A DNA stretch of 64,000 nt from a virus, in IMG/VR virus record IMGVR_UViG_3300021197_001928, positions 31,830 through 95,829 of that record. One strand, written 5' to 3'. The first letter of the stretch is position 1, and each line of letters starts with the position of its first letter. Below, piece by piece: positions 10,312-20,780 of this stretch. A program made the translations under genes and the position numbers. The notes beneath the pieces are model-generated. The model was not told the DNA's origin, made no database searches, and saw only the letters and a program-made list of their open reading frames with translations.

Positions 10312-11833
10312 TCTTGTCTACTCTGATTTTAAAGATGTATGGTTGTTCAACATAGGACCCAATTGATTCTTCATAAAAAGAATATGAAATTCCATAGGTG
10401 TATCCCTGTTCTAGCATGGACATATCCAAATCAAAATAGTTTCCCGATACATCATATGATAGGACAGTGTGATTGGTTGATGAAGTGCCATAAGAAACAA
10501 CTACTTTATCGTCTATCAATCTTTTAATTTTATACGATGCGCTCTCTATCAACAAGGCGTCAGGAGTTGTTTGCGCCTTTGTATAAATACTAGGACTCCA
10601 GTTTTTGTATCTTGCATACAGCCTAAACCTTTCTGTTCCGCTGTCTGGGTATGAGGTTTTTAGATTTGGCATTGTCACTACGTATTTAGGATTGGGGTTG
10701 AAATCCGAAAAGCTATGAGTTTTGGGAGTTATCATAGAACCTGTAAATATTTCTGCTCCAGAGTAACTCCAGACATCAAATAAATAAGGATACGTATCAA
10801 CAACTGCACTACTAGCTGTCGAAAACTGAATTTTGTATATTCCTTTTGATACTCTTGAGGCATTCAATGAGGATACAGTGCTGTTGCTGGAGTTTTCAAA
10901 ACTCCTAGAATTACCTTCTGGGACAGAACCTGATCCATAATAAAGTTTCATTGTTGGTACAGCGGAATCCGATCCCGCTATATCTTTCAAAGCTCCTTTA
11001 AAATAATTGTATAAATATAGAGTGTTTAAGTTATCAGCAGTTGTCAGAGTTGAGCTTTTAAAGTGAAAGTTGCCCCTGTTGTCTCGTATCGAGGAGTCCC
11101 AACGTGCTTCAATTTTTGGCCTCTCAAAAAAGAATTCAGAAGACCTAGCAAAGAACTTTTTGGTATAATATGATTTTGCTGCGCCTGTTAGGTTTATTGA
11201 ACTTGAAGCTTCGTAACTAGCACTAAGTTTTATGATAAATCCATGGTCGTCTTTCTTTCCGATTGTATTACCTTGCGTGTTGATCCATTGTTCAACCACA
11301 GTTGTCACATCTAATTCTAAATCCTCATCACCATTTTCGAATCTAGTTGTGTAATATGAAATGTTATCAGTATACCAATCGCCACCTTCTGCTGCCCAGC
11401 CAGTTGACCCAGCTATGTTAACCCAGTTCGATCCTATTTTATCGTAAGTTAGGTCAGTATAATTTTCCATATCCATACCGACTCCTTCTTCCCACGATGA
11501 AGAAATTGAACTAGAAACAGCAGCAACAGTCAAATAGAAATCCCTTGGCAAAGTCCTTGTATGCTCTGCATTATACATTTTTAAGTAAAATGACACACTT
11601 CCCGATGCTGGTATTGTTCCCTCTTGTCTGCTAGATGATATATCCGTGATTGGGAACTTTAATAATACTCTGGAAAGTTCTGCTGAACCAGAGTCTCTTT
11701 GGGCGTATAGGGAAAACACTTCTAAAATGTCAGCCTGACCCATGTTGGACCCGGTACCTCTTGTATTGAAGTCTTCTTTGTAAGCATTTGTTATAGTGTT
11801 GTCAGCGTTTGCTATATATCTTTTGATTGCCAT
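10301..11833 (-). CDS. DNRLRE-like virion protein next to the baseplate wedge gene
   Basis: 510 residues. The N-terminal part has the pattern seen in DNRLRE/CBM96-type beta domains: a repeated LLKFPI strand, a WEEG segment, then VVEQWI followed by a GFIIKL strand (roughly residues 35-220). The second half is further beta-rich sequence. Such domains are glycan- or surface-binding modules, so an adhesive tail role is likely. The ATG overlaps the TAA of the gp6-like gene (TAATG), with GGAG ten bases upstream. Assignment to the virion rests on gene position and composition. Confidence 0.75.
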   Translation of the reverse strand: MAIKRYIANADNTITNAYKEDFNTRGTGSNMGQADILEVFSLYAQRDSGSAELSRVLLKFPITDISSSRQEGTIPASGSVSFYLKMYNAEHTRTLPRDFYLTVAAVSSSISSSWEEGVGMDMENYTDLTYDKIGSNWVNIAGSTGWAAEGGDWYTDNISYYTTRFENGDEDLELDVTTVVEQWINTQGNTIGKKDDHGFIIKLSASYEASSSINLTGAAKSYYTKKFFARSSEFFFERPKIEARWDSSIRDNRGNFHFKSSTLTTADNLNTLYLYNYFKGALKDIAGSDSAVPTMKLYYGSGSVPEGNSRSFENSSNSTVSSLNASRVSKGIYKIQFSTASSAVVDTYPYLFDVWSYSGAEIFTGSMITPKTHSFSDFNPNPKYVVTMPNLKTSYPDSGTERFRLYARYKNWSPSIYTKAQTTPDALLIESASYKIKRLIDDKVVVSYGTSSTNHTVLSYDVSGNYFDLDMSMLEQGYTYGISYSFYEESIGSYVEQPYIFKIRVDKNEY

Positions 11834-13632
11834 TATTTTACCGCTCCTTTTATGTCTAGGTTGGGATATTTTATCTCAAGGATTATATTCTTAGGAACTT
11901 TGTAATAAGATCCATCCCGGCTGAGGCCTACTTGTACATTATAATTAATAGCGCTGTATTGGTTTCCTGTTTTATTAAAAATGTGAACCCTTTTAACGTC
12001 TTGCACACCCTCTACGTTGTTTAGCACTTCGTAAATCCTTGTTAAATATAGTGGCTCCCCAATATACATTATGTCACCAAAATAATTCTTAACAGCATCT
12101 TGGCAATCGAATAGCACACTTTGGGAATCGTAATTTTTGTCATTGACAACAGTAAATTCTATTCCGATATTGACTATAAAAACATCTTTTATTGTAACAG
12201 AGTCATTAATAGGTATATAATGGGTCAAATAGTTCTTAATATTGTTTTTTGTAATCTGATGGGTCTTTGCTAGCTTTCCATCGTTATCCACAGAAACCAC
12301 ATACATACTTATCTCTCGGTTGGTACTGGATGGGTCGTTAACAATATTAGCCCTTGATACACCGCCAAACTTAGTTGGCATTTGATAAACCAGTGATTCA
12401 TAATCTTGTTTTGTCACTGCCCTGTTCTGTGCAGCATAATATGCCTTGGCTCTCTCTTTCAACTCTTGATTCGAAACGTCTTGAGAGTTTGACACAATTG
12501 GTTCTTCGTTTATACATTCGAGAGAATTAACTACTGATCCTCTTAAATTTGATGTAAGGACCGTTTCATCTTTAAATTCAATTAAGGAGTTGGTAACAAC
12601 CTGAACAGAGTTTGATGCTGCGGCTGTTTTACCTCCCTCATTCATTCTTATAACAACTCTTAATTTTGTATTATAAGGGGAGATTCCCAATTTGTTCGTA
12701 GAAATTAATTTTGTTGGATCAAAAGATAGATCACTTATAGTATTTTTACCATGCATTTTTAGAGCAACTTTTGAAGGGTCTATAATCCCACTTGAATCAT
12801 CGTCTTGAGACCCAAACCCAAACTGTAAGTAGGTTCCGGAATCATCTTGATAGATTGTGAATTTTCTTGTTGTTACAAAGGGCTTTAGAATGGATCTGAC
12901 TCCATCTGCAACAGCGTCTTTATTTGTCGTCTCTACAAAAACAACCTCTTGAGATAGATTGTCGACCTCATAATATTTATTGCCTTCAGAATCAGTAACA
13001 GAAAAAACCTCTGTGATATTATCATCTCCCACTCTTACTCTTCTAAATCTCTCAAAGACCTCATCTTTAAGATCCATTTCAACTACTGCGTAGACACCAG
13101 ATTGTACTTGGCCATATGCCTTACAAGCAAAATATGTTGTGGCACCTGTCGTTGAATCGAATCTAGCTGCTACGAATTGAGTATTCGCATTATCAAAGAC
13201 AACGTCCTCGGTTAAAATATAATTACCACCAGAATTGCTGCTAACAGTTGTCCCCCTCTTGAGAGTTGGCAAGTAGTCCAAATCTGGTGCTGTTCCGGCT
13301 GCATTTGATGGACATAATATAAAGAATGCTATAACCCCATATGAAGACGGTATGCCTCTAAATTTATACCCCAAGGCACGGGCATGTTTTCTAATATTAT
13401 TAAACTCTACAGCAGTATCTAGGAACGATTCATTAACAGCATAGTCTAAATAATATGATAATATATCTCCAACATATGAGACACTATCCAGCACCATCGA
13501 ACCGAAAGAAGGAGTTGTAAAGTCTCTATAATTTTCCGGATAAAACCTTTTGGCGTGTTCAACCAGATCATCCTTAATCGTTTCGAATTCTCTGCTAGTG
13601 TATTTTATTGTTATGTTTTTACTTTTTGGCAT
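11833..13632 (-). CDS. Baseplate wedge protein, T4 gp6 type
   Basis: 599 residues. The N-terminus carries the hallmark of T4 gp6/phage baseplate J-like proteins: FYPENYRDFT then GSMVLDSVSYVGDILSYYLD and ARALGYKFRG. The C-terminal third has the ferredoxin-like repeats typical of the family (VTIKDVFIVNIGIEFTV). In T4, gp6 forms the inner ring joining the baseplate wedges. I place the start at ATG 13632 rather than an upstream in-frame TTG at 13653, because GGAG lies inside that extension, 12 bases before the ATG. A CTATTTA motif sits 28 nt upstream. The gp25-type gene is immediately upstream, matching the gp25/gp6 pairing of other contractile tails. Confidence 0.93.
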   Translation of the reverse strand: MPKSKNITIKYTSREFETIKDDLVEHAKRFYPENYRDFTTPSFGSMVLDSVSYVGDILSYYLDYAVNESFLDTAVEFNNIRKHARALGYKFRGIPSSYGVIAFFILCPSNAAGTAPDLDYLPTLKRGTTVSSNSGGNYILTEDVVFDNANTQFVAARFDSTTGATTYFACKAYGQVQSGVYAVVEMDLKDEVFERFRRVRVGDDNITEVFSVTDSEGNKYYEVDNLSQEVVFVETTNKDAVADGVRSILKPFVTTRKFTIYQDDSGTYLQFGFGSQDDDSSGIIDPSKVALKMHGKNTISDLSFDPTKLISTNKLGISPYNTKLRVVIRMNEGGKTAAASNSVQVVTNSLIEFKDETVLTSNLRGSVVNSLECINEEPIVSNSQDVSNQELKERAKAYYAAQNRAVTKQDYESLVYQMPTKFGGVSRANIVNDPSSTNREISMYVVSVDNDGKLAKTHQITKNNIKNYLTHYIPINDSVTIKDVFIVNIGIEFTVVNDKNYDSQSVLFDCQDAVKNYFGDIMYIGEPLYLTRIYEVLNNVEGVQDVKRVHIFNKTGNQYSAINYNVQVGLSRDGSYYKVPKNIILEIKYPNLDIKGAVK

Positions 13633-13660
13633 TTCTTTTTTAATCTCCAACAATCAAATA

Positions 13661-13667
13661 TAAATAG
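13661..13667 (-). promoter_or_regulatory. CTATTTA motif, candidate late promoter for the gp6-like gene
   Basis: CTATTTA read on the minus strand, ending 28 nt before the gp6-like ATG, in the 53-bp gap after the gp25-like gene. The same heptamer in the same orientation precedes several other virion-type genes in the window. Confidence 0.5.
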
Positions 13668-13685
13668 ATTTAGAAGAGATTTTAA

Positions 13686-14087
13686 CTATTCGCTAATAAT
13701 CAAATCGAATCTAGCATGCTTTTTAATATTAGGTATTGTATATTGTATTACGATTTTTATGGCATTTGGGCTGTCTTCTGTGGTGGTGACCAGTGTATTA
13801 TCAATAATAATATACGGAACATATTCGTTAATGCCATTTATTATATTGCTTTCTAATTGTTCAAAATCTTGTAGTTGCCCGGAATTGTATGAAAATAAGA
13901 ATGTTTTTGCTGCACAGCCAAAATCTGGGTCACTGCGTCTTTCTCCCGGGTGTGTTAAGATAGTACTTTTAATGTTAAAATTTATAACATCTACAATTTC
14001 ATCTTCCCCTAGGGTTTCAAAAGTTTCAGTTTTCGCCCCGCCCTGTTCCAAAGGAAATTTTACGGTATAGTTTACATTAGACATCAT
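13686..14087 (-). CDS. Baseplate wedge protein, T4 gp25/lysozyme-like type
   Basis: 133 residues, the usual length for gp25-like proteins. The diagnostic core ILTHPGERRSDPDFG is present (about residues 42-57), followed by a beta-hairpin tail. In contractile tails this protein nucleates the sheath on the baseplate wedge and interacts with gp6, whose homologue follows. The first ATG overlaps the upstream TAA (TAATG). A second ATG three bases on has slightly better spacing from GGAG, so the true start may be 14084. Confidence 0.93.
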   Translation of the reverse strand: MMSNVNYTVKFPLEQGGAKTETFETLGEDEIVDVINFNIKSTILTHPGERRSDPDFGCAAKTFLFSYNSGQLQDFEQLESNIINGINEYVPYIIIDNTLVTTTEDSPNAIKIVIQYTIPNIKKHARFDLIISE

Positions 14088-17000
14088 TATTCTCCTGCTA
14101 TGTTAACTAGTCCGCTGAACTGATTCCCACAGGGCTTTCCGTCTTCATCAGTTTCTTTTCTTTTGAATTTTGATTTCATCCACCATGGCACATCAGCGCC
14201 TATAAATATGTTATTAACTGTTTTTGATAAGATATCTTTTGTTAAGTTCTCGACAAAGCCTCCACTTTTCTCTTCTTCGTTGTCTGGGTCGAAGTCTTTT
14301 CTTTTGTAATTTGATACAAATAACTTTCTCAACTCATCCTTCGTATCATTAAAAAGATTTTCTAATCTTACAGGCTTGTTATCATCTTCGTCTTCTCTTT
14401 CATCGGGATCTCTACCCAGCGAAGAATAAAAATTTAAATAAGAATAGATACACGCAATGGATGGTATCCTTTTTGCACTAGTGATATGATCAAACAATAG
14501 TTTAAATTCTGGAGTTTCACACATCAAATCAACATAACACTTTAGATCTTGATTAAAATTACTATCCGAATCAATATATGAGGCCAATTTGTTATCTGGT
14601 ATGTCTCGCTCGAATGAACAAATAGGAAAAACATACTTTGATGATACTGTTGGGGGATATTTAAATACATAGCTCTTTTCTTGATTTGCTTTTTGCATAA
14701 TTTCTTGAGTAATTGATTTAAGAGGTTCAAAATTGCGAGGCATTACCATACAAAGCCTAACTCCAAATTTAACACCTATGCTTCCATCATACCCATCCTC
14801 TAATAACTTCAATTTTGCATTTCCAAAAAAATCAGAAACATTAGCATCCACTGGGATGTTAGATGCATTTGTGGATAAAAATTCTTTAAATTTAGCAATG
14901 TTTACCACACCTTTAAGATTATTATCTCGGTTGTCCAAAAAAGACCTATTTAATTGTATTCTTTGTGCTGCTATGGTCTGCGGTGATACTTTTTTGTCTT
15001 CTATTCTTAGATATTTTTCTAAAAAGAGACCCCCATTTTCGTTTAATTCATTAGCGTCAATTTCAATTCCATCTAGAGGGTGCTGACTGTTTACACTGTT
15101 TACACAATCTGGTATTGATCCGTAGTCAAAATTTGATTTTCCTCCCGTAGGTGCCTCTACTTCTACTTCACCGGCCCTTATATTGCCCTTCATCATTATG
15201 TTAGATGATCCAATTAAGAATTTTGATATGTCATATATATAAGGCCTTGGCTGAATGACTTCTGATAGCATATCTGAATAGAAATTTAGTTGTTCTTCTA
15301 CCAAATATGATAATCCTTCCATGCATTCTCCCATTACATCATGAATAGCTCCTAGCTTTGCTGCAAACCTTAACTGATTTAATGTAAATGCTGAGGATAG
15401 GGCGATTGCTGTGGCACCAATTCCCACAAAAGCTGGGGCCGCTAATAATCCACCAGCAGCTATTAATCCGCCAATTGATACCCTGTCTACAACACCATCA
15501 TTTTTAAAATCACCAAAGACATCCGCATAGGTTGGGCTAACATAAGTTTTCTGTATTTCGTTTAATGCATTCATTATGTCATCGAGTTGGCTATCAGATT
15601 CTATTTCTCCGCTGTCCATTTTTCTCTTTAATAGTTGCATGGCCTGTTCTACAAACAAATACCAATATACTCCGCCTTCATATGTCGAGGCAAATAAAGA
15701 AAACTGGTTTGACAAACTCTCTTCTAGCTTTCTAACAATTAATCTAGAGATCATTTTACTATGATTTCTTTTAAAATTCATGTCGACATTAGCATTGATT
15801 GGAAAGGTCCTTAACATATAATCAACAACGTGCATTCGGATTATCGCTGTTACAACGCCGCCTATAGTGGATAGCGTTGACGGATTAGCTATTTTGTCAA
15901 AAGGTTTTTCAATAACACAATCAGGTGCTAGTTGTAGTCTTTCGTCTGGTTTTATTGAAGACTCATCTTCGCCCATCTTATCCATGATGTCTTGAAAAAA
16001 CATAAAATTACTTTGGACATCCTTACACCCTTTAATGTTGGATACAATGACTTTTGCAAATTGGGACCATCCTTGCTTTTCCTCTGCTAATATATTATAA
16101 AACGGAGCAGAATAGGATCCCCCGTGTTGAGCAGGGTCTAAAAACATCACTCTGGGGTTGTTGGTTAAACTTCTACCTAAGACTTTTGCTGATTCTTCAT
16201 AAGTGTATTCCGTAGCTCCTGACTCAGGGTTTACATAAGTAAGATCGGCTGCTGATATCTCGACAGCGTTGTAGCCATAAAGAAAGCCTTGGGAAGGCTG
16301 TCCGCTTGAATCTGATACTAACAACTTTAGTACCTTATCAAACATTATTTTATTTATAATTGATATTGCATCTTCGGCATCATCTAGGGTCATTTTACTT
16401 TCTCCAAATAACGACCAAGACTTTTCCAACATTGCTCTCATTATCTTTGCTCTATATCTACCGCCCGCTTCAATATACGGATCCAGATCGTTGAGCATTT
16501 TCATGTGCACTTCTTCAACACTTTCCATTACTTCAATATTATAATCAGGAAATTCTGGCGTTACTATTCTGATTTTATGTGCAAAGGAGTCCTCACCCCC
16601 ATCATATACCTTTATTTTGGTTTCAAAAAGTCCATCTTCGTAATCTCCAGTAAAAGTTAAATTCATCTTTGGGGTTTTATCTTTGTCCCACTCTTCTGTC
16701 TGGGCCAGAAACTGGTTTCTCATTTCTATAGCAACAGTATTTGGCAGATCTGCACTTTCTGGGAATATGAATGCAAGAGGGCCCAGAGATGACCGAACAT
16801 TTCTATACCAATTATAATAGTTTAAGGAACCTCCTTTTTTATCTGCTAATATCTGTCCTAAAATTCCGGGACCATCAAATGGCTCCCAAAGATTCCAATC
16901 AACCATGTCATCCATAAACGCTTTCTGTACTCTCTTGAATATTCCTGCCTTTACATTCTTAAAAGATTCAGTCTCTCTTGCTTTTTTCAATACAGCACCA

Positions 17001-20000
17001 ACACTATTAATATTGTCTACACAATCCGGATCGGTGGTTGGTGATAACGCCTGATCTATAATATCACCTAAAACGGAATCGGGGCCATTCAACACCATAT
17101 CCAGAACTTGCTCTACATTATCCTCTGATCGGTCTTTCTCTTGCTGCTTATAGTCGTCTAAAACGTCCTGAGGCAAAGAAGATAATGCTTCATCTGTCGC
17201 TTCATTTAGTGCTATCATTTCTGAATTTTCCAAACATTTGCTCGTTGGTGATTCTATGTATACAACTGAATCGACTTGATTGTCCATTGCATCTAGCTGA
17301 TCGGCAGTTAATAGCCCAGATGCCATTTGAAAAAATTCCCCAACAGCATCTGCATTTGATAGTAAATCAGCAAATGCTGGCGAATTGGCGCTAACCGACT
17401 CTGCTATACTTTTCAAATATTCGCTGTCCGGGTTGCCTGTTAGGGCACGTTTCATTTGTACATCAGTTCCTGCGTTTGAAATTGTCTTGGCTAATTTGCC
17501 ATATTCCTCTTCAGGCAAGGGGGGTCGACCTTCAGGGGCCATACCGGCTGCTCTTAGAATATCTGACTCTTTGCAATCTTCCCTTCCAAGAAGGTCCATT
17601 AGACTAACGGTTGTAGGTAATTGGCCACCTAATAATTTACACAAAGATGCATCAATCAGTTGAGCTAGTTTGGCAAACAAAGCAGCCATTGCCTGCTTAA
17701 ATGTTATTTTTAAAGCTGCTATGAACGCCTTGACAAGGTTATCGAGCATATTGCTCCAGCTAAACTTTGGAAACTGTTTTAGCGCTGGTAGTGCTAGATC
17801 TGGCTTTTCCCAATTGCAAGGGTCTAAAGTTAGTGTGCTCAAGAAGCTGTCAATTGGTGGAAATATAAAATGAGTTCTTGGGCATTTAAATTTTGATACA
17901 ATACTGGTTAGAATTTTAATTCCGGGCAAGTTGTCTATGGCGCTCATTATCTCTTGAATTTCTGCTGTTTCCATTATTGCATCTTTATATGCTTTCATAA
18001 TTGCCTGTTGAGTATTACCAAGAGCCTTTCCCATTGTGCCCTGTTCGTAATTGTCTCCGGGATTCAGGCTGGCAAAATTGTTTTTGTTGGCTTCGGCCGA
18101 TATTAAGGCTTGCCTTTCCTGTTCAGATAAGTTACTCCAATTCTCAAATTGTCTAGTTTCTTCCAAATCCTTCTGTAGATTTAGTGCCTCTCCACGCATC
18201 TGTTCTATTTTAGTTAGGGAAGCAATTGCCACTTTAGATAAATCTTGCATAACGCCAATAATATCTGGAGACTCTCCGGATCTTAAATCTGAAATTTCTT
18301 GATTTACCTCTCTCATTTGATCTTCTTTCTCTTCTTGGCGAAAGCCTAGGTTGAATATCCGATCTTTGATCTCTTGTATTGCTGCGGGGTTCTCATCGAG
18401 AGCCACTTGTTCAAGTTCATTATCAGCTAATATTTCTCTTAGTTCTCTTATTTCTGCTTTTATGTCTGTTATTTCTTTTGATACTTCTAATAATTTTTTT
18501 TCTTTTTCATATATTTTAGAAAGTATTATTTCATCGATAGCTGGGCTGTCTTCTACTGGTATATAATTTTTTATATTTGTGATATACTCACCGATTTGGG
18601 CGGGTGTTTCTCTTATTATAAATTTTAAAACATCGACTTTAGCGTTAAGGTCTCCAACTCTTTCGTCTGAGTTTGAGCCTTTTGTTTCCGACCAACCTTT
18701 TTTTTCGTTTGGGCTATAATCTAATATATAACTAATAAAAGATTCGGAAGCAAATGATATTTGTATATTTGCCTTAAAGTTTGCTTTTTTCAATTCTGAA
18801 AATATTTGTTTAATTCTATCCTGTAGTTTTGATAGCCCACTCTCAGCATTCAGTCTTTTATCCTTCGCTTCTGTTGCCCTGTTGGTTCGAGGTTCTGCTA
18901 ATGAACCGGCTTTCCATCCGGGTTCCCATGGTGCCGGCATGTTTCCAAATTCTTTTTCGACAACTTTTCTAATTTGCTCCTGTTTGTCTGCCGGTAGGGA
19001 CATCACGATTACCTCTAGACCTTCTCCAGCAACATTTTTCATAACTGATTTGATAATAGATAAATAAGCAGAGCTTAAGTCCATGCCTCGAAACAAGCAT
19101 TTTAATAGTGTCAAAGCAAAATCTTTAAATGAACAGGGGTTAAACATTCTTGCTAATGTCAACAGGTGTTCTCCGACACCCTCATCCCCCTCAAAAGATA
19201 ATTTAAAATCGGACAAGGCCTTAAATATTGGGGATTTTTCTTTCATTTTTCTATTTTCTTTTCTATATTTGTCATGAACGTATGATTTCATATAATCTAT
19301 TCGACCATTAAAAGTTTCCCTCTTAAATTTATCAGTGTCAAAACCAAAATTAGGTATAGTTTTAAATACTTTTGTCTTATCTGGGTCGAAATCAGAGGGA
19401 GTCTGGTCGAAAATATAACCATTTCCATACATGGAGATGCAGTTTGCTTGATTAAACTGGTATGCAAAAGCATTAGAAAAACTCAATGCAGTTTTCAATA
19501 CCGCACCATTAATTGCATTTATATCAGACAGGCATGTATCTGGTCTTTGATCTTTAAATTTTTCAGCGCTCCCAAAATCAATGCTTAGTTGCGGAAAGGT
19601 ATATTCTACAACAAAATCTAACCAATTTGGAGTTTGTCTGGCTGTAAGCTTTGGGTGTATTTTATCAAGCACGGCAACATAGCCCATCGTTGTTTGGTCC
19701 ATATTATATTTTCTTATGAAACGTCCGATACCGCCCTTTTTCATCTTTTTCCAGCGGCAATTTTTCTTTTTAACTCTAATTCTCTTAATCTTAAATGGCT
19801 TTTCTTCATCAGATTTATCAAAAGTTATCTCTATTTGGTGTGCCCTTGGCCCAAAGGAGGGAGCATTTCCATATTTAAAGTTATTATTTTCTATAAGAGT
19901 TTCAAGTGCACTTCTAAATCTTTTCATCCTTCCTATTACAAAGGACAAATAAAATTGTTTGTTTGATTCCGCAAAGAATAAGCTGCCGTTCTCCATTTGG

Positions 20001-20773
20001 AAAAAATGTGACTGGTATTTAGAGAAAACCTCCAAGGCAGAAGTCGTTTCTTTCAACGCTGTGTCGAATTCTTCAACATTCATAACTAACTTCTTGACAC
20101 TAGTATCAACCTCTGGTATATCGGGCATGTCTGGTACCCTGTCTAAGACAAATGCTGGTACGGTTATTAATACTTGTAATATACCATTGTCACTCAAGGT
20201 AGTAAATCTAAATTCTGGGGTTCTTGCATACACCTCTAGGGCGTCCATATTTGTTGCCTTGCCACCAACAACCGGCGGACTGTCTCCTTTAGTTGTAGGC
20301 ACAGTGTGGTATGTGAGCGTAGTTGTTCCTAAATCAACAGGGCGCTCTTCTAAATTTATATAGTCATCAAAGTTTACATCAAAAGTTGTACCACATTGAC
20401 CTCCGGGATTTTCAGGTGGTAATGCACAAATTATTTCGTCAGAAATCATTTTACCATAATAAGCCAACATCATACGAATACCGGGCTTTACGTAAGTTCT
20501 CTTTAATGCTTGAAATCCGTTGCTTTCCGATGCCACTCCAATAGTACCAACAGTAAATGTATCTCCATTTTCATTTATCGTAACTGATATGGAGTATTCG
20601 CAAGTTTTCTTGTTTAAAAAGGGCTTATCCAGCGTCCACCAGTCAGGGGGCACAAAATTCTCGTCTGGTATGCATGTTGGGCAGACCTTATCGGGCTCTT
20701 TTTCTTGTTTGGGTCCTATTTCACAAATGTCTTGCTGAGAAACAAGAAATTCTGATTTGTTTTCTATTGCCAT
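14087..20773 (-). CDS. 2228-residue virion protein, unrecognised
   Basis: Very long protein whose N-terminus (MAIENKSEFLVSQQDICEIG) is followed by Cys-containing segments. A long charged coiled-coil region lies around residues 720-920. A glycine/alanine-rich hydrophobic stretch (VSIGGLIAAGGLLAAPAFVG) falls at about 1750-1790. I do not recognise a family. Position between the hub/peptidase and gp25 genes argues for a baseplate or tail-internal component. Coiled coil plus a hydrophobic patch could also fit a tape-measure role, but the usual tape-measure repeats are not evident. A GTATTTA motif 15 nt upstream of the ATG may be its late promoter. Confidence 0.8.
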   Translation of the reverse strand: MAIENKSEFLVSQQDICEIGPKQEKEPDKVCPTCIPDENFVPPDWWTLDKPFLNKKTCEYSISVTINENGDTFTVGTIGVASESNGFQALKRTYVKPGIRMMLAYYGKMISDEIICALPPENPGGQCGTTFDVNFDDYINLEERPVDLGTTTLTYHTVPTTKGDSPPVVGGKATNMDALEVYARTPEFRFTTLSDNGILQVLITVPAFVLDRVPDMPDIPEVDTSVKKLVMNVEEFDTALKETTSALEVFSKYQSHFFQMENGSLFFAESNKQFYLSFVIGRMKRFRSALETLIENNNFKYGNAPSFGPRAHQIEITFDKSDEEKPFKIKRIRVKKKNCRWKKMKKGGIGRFIRKYNMDQTTMGYVAVLDKIHPKLTARQTPNWLDFVVEYTFPQLSIDFGSAEKFKDQRPDTCLSDINAINGAVLKTALSFSNAFAYQFNQANCISMYGNGYIFDQTPSDFDPDKTKVFKTIPNFGFDTDKFKRETFNGRIDYMKSYVHDKYRKENRKMKEKSPIFKALSDFKLSFEGDEGVGEHLLTLARMFNPCSFKDFALTLLKCLFRGMDLSSAYLSIIKSVMKNVAGEGLEVIVMSLPADKQEQIRKVVEKEFGNMPAPWEPGWKAGSLAEPRTNRATEAKDKRLNAESGLSKLQDRIKQIFSELKKANFKANIQISFASESFISYILDYSPNEKKGWSETKGSNSDERVGDLNAKVDVLKFIIRETPAQIGEYITNIKNYIPVEDSPAIDEIILSKIYEKEKKLLEVSKEITDIKAEIRELREILADNELEQVALDENPAAIQEIKDRIFNLGFRQEEKEDQMREVNQEISDLRSGESPDIIGVMQDLSKVAIASLTKIEQMRGEALNLQKDLEETRQFENWSNLSEQERQALISAEANKNNFASLNPGDNYEQGTMGKALGNTQQAIMKAYKDAIMETAEIQEIMSAIDNLPGIKILTSIVSKFKCPRTHFIFPPIDSFLSTLTLDPCNWEKPDLALPALKQFPKFSWSNMLDNLVKAFIAALKITFKQAMAALFAKLAQLIDASLCKLLGGQLPTTVSLMDLLGREDCKESDILRAAGMAPEGRPPLPEEEYGKLAKTISNAGTDVQMKRALTGNPDSEYLKSIAESVSANSPAFADLLSNADAVGEFFQMASGLLTADQLDAMDNQVDSVVYIESPTSKCLENSEMIALNEATDEALSSLPQDVLDDYKQQEKDRSEDNVEQVLDMVLNGPDSVLGDIIDQALSPTTDPDCVDNINSVGAVLKKARETESFKNVKAGIFKRVQKAFMDDMVDWNLWEPFDGPGILGQILADKKGGSLNYYNWYRNVRSSLGPLAFIFPESADLPNTVAIEMRNQFLAQTEEWDKDKTPKMNLTFTGDYEDGLFETKIKVYDGGEDSFAHKIRIVTPEFPDYNIEVMESVEEVHMKMLNDLDPYIEAGGRYRAKIMRAMLEKSWSLFGESKMTLDDAEDAISIINKIMFDKVLKLLVSDSSGQPSQGFLYGYNAVEISAADLTYVNPESGATEYTYEESAKVLGRSLTNNPRVMFLDPAQHGGSYSAPFYNILAEEKQGWSQFAKVIVSNIKGCKDVQSNFMFFQDIMDKMGEDESSIKPDERLQLAPDCVIEKPFDKIANPSTLSTIGGVVTAIIRMHVVDYMLRTFPINANVDMNFKRNHSKMISRLIVRKLEESLSNQFSLFASTYEGGVYWYLFVEQAMQLLKRKMDSGEIESDSQLDDIMNALNEIQKTYVSPTYADVFGDFKNDGVVDRVSIGGLIAAGGLLAAPAFVGIGATAIALSSAFTLNQLRFAAKLGAIHDVMGECMEGLSYLVEEQLNFYSDMLSEVIQPRPYIYDISKFLIGSSNIMMKGNIRAGEVEVEAPTGGKSNFDYGSIPDCVNSVNSQHPLDGIEIDANELNENGGLFLEKYLRIEDKKVSPQTIAAQRIQLNRSFLDNRDNNLKGVVNIAKFKEFLSTNASNIPVDANVSDFFGNAKLKLLEDGYDGSIGVKFGVRLCMVMPRNFEPLKSITQEIMQKANQEKSYVFKYPPTVSSKYVFPICSFERDIPDNKLASYIDSDSNFNQDLKCYVDLMCETPEFKLLFDHITSAKRIPSIACIYSYLNFYSSLGRDPDEREDEDDNKPVRLENLFNDTKDELRKLFVSNYKRKDFDPDNEEEKSGGFVENLTKDILSKTVNNIFIGADVPWWMKSKFKRKETDEDGKPCGNQFSGLVNIAGE

Positions 20774-20780
20774 AATTACC

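Noticed and set aside
14087-20773. 2228-residue protein as the tape-measure protein
   Set aside because: Coiled coil and a hydrophobic patch fit loosely, but Cys-rich N-terminus, beta segments and location by gp25/gp6 do not; left as unassigned virion protein.
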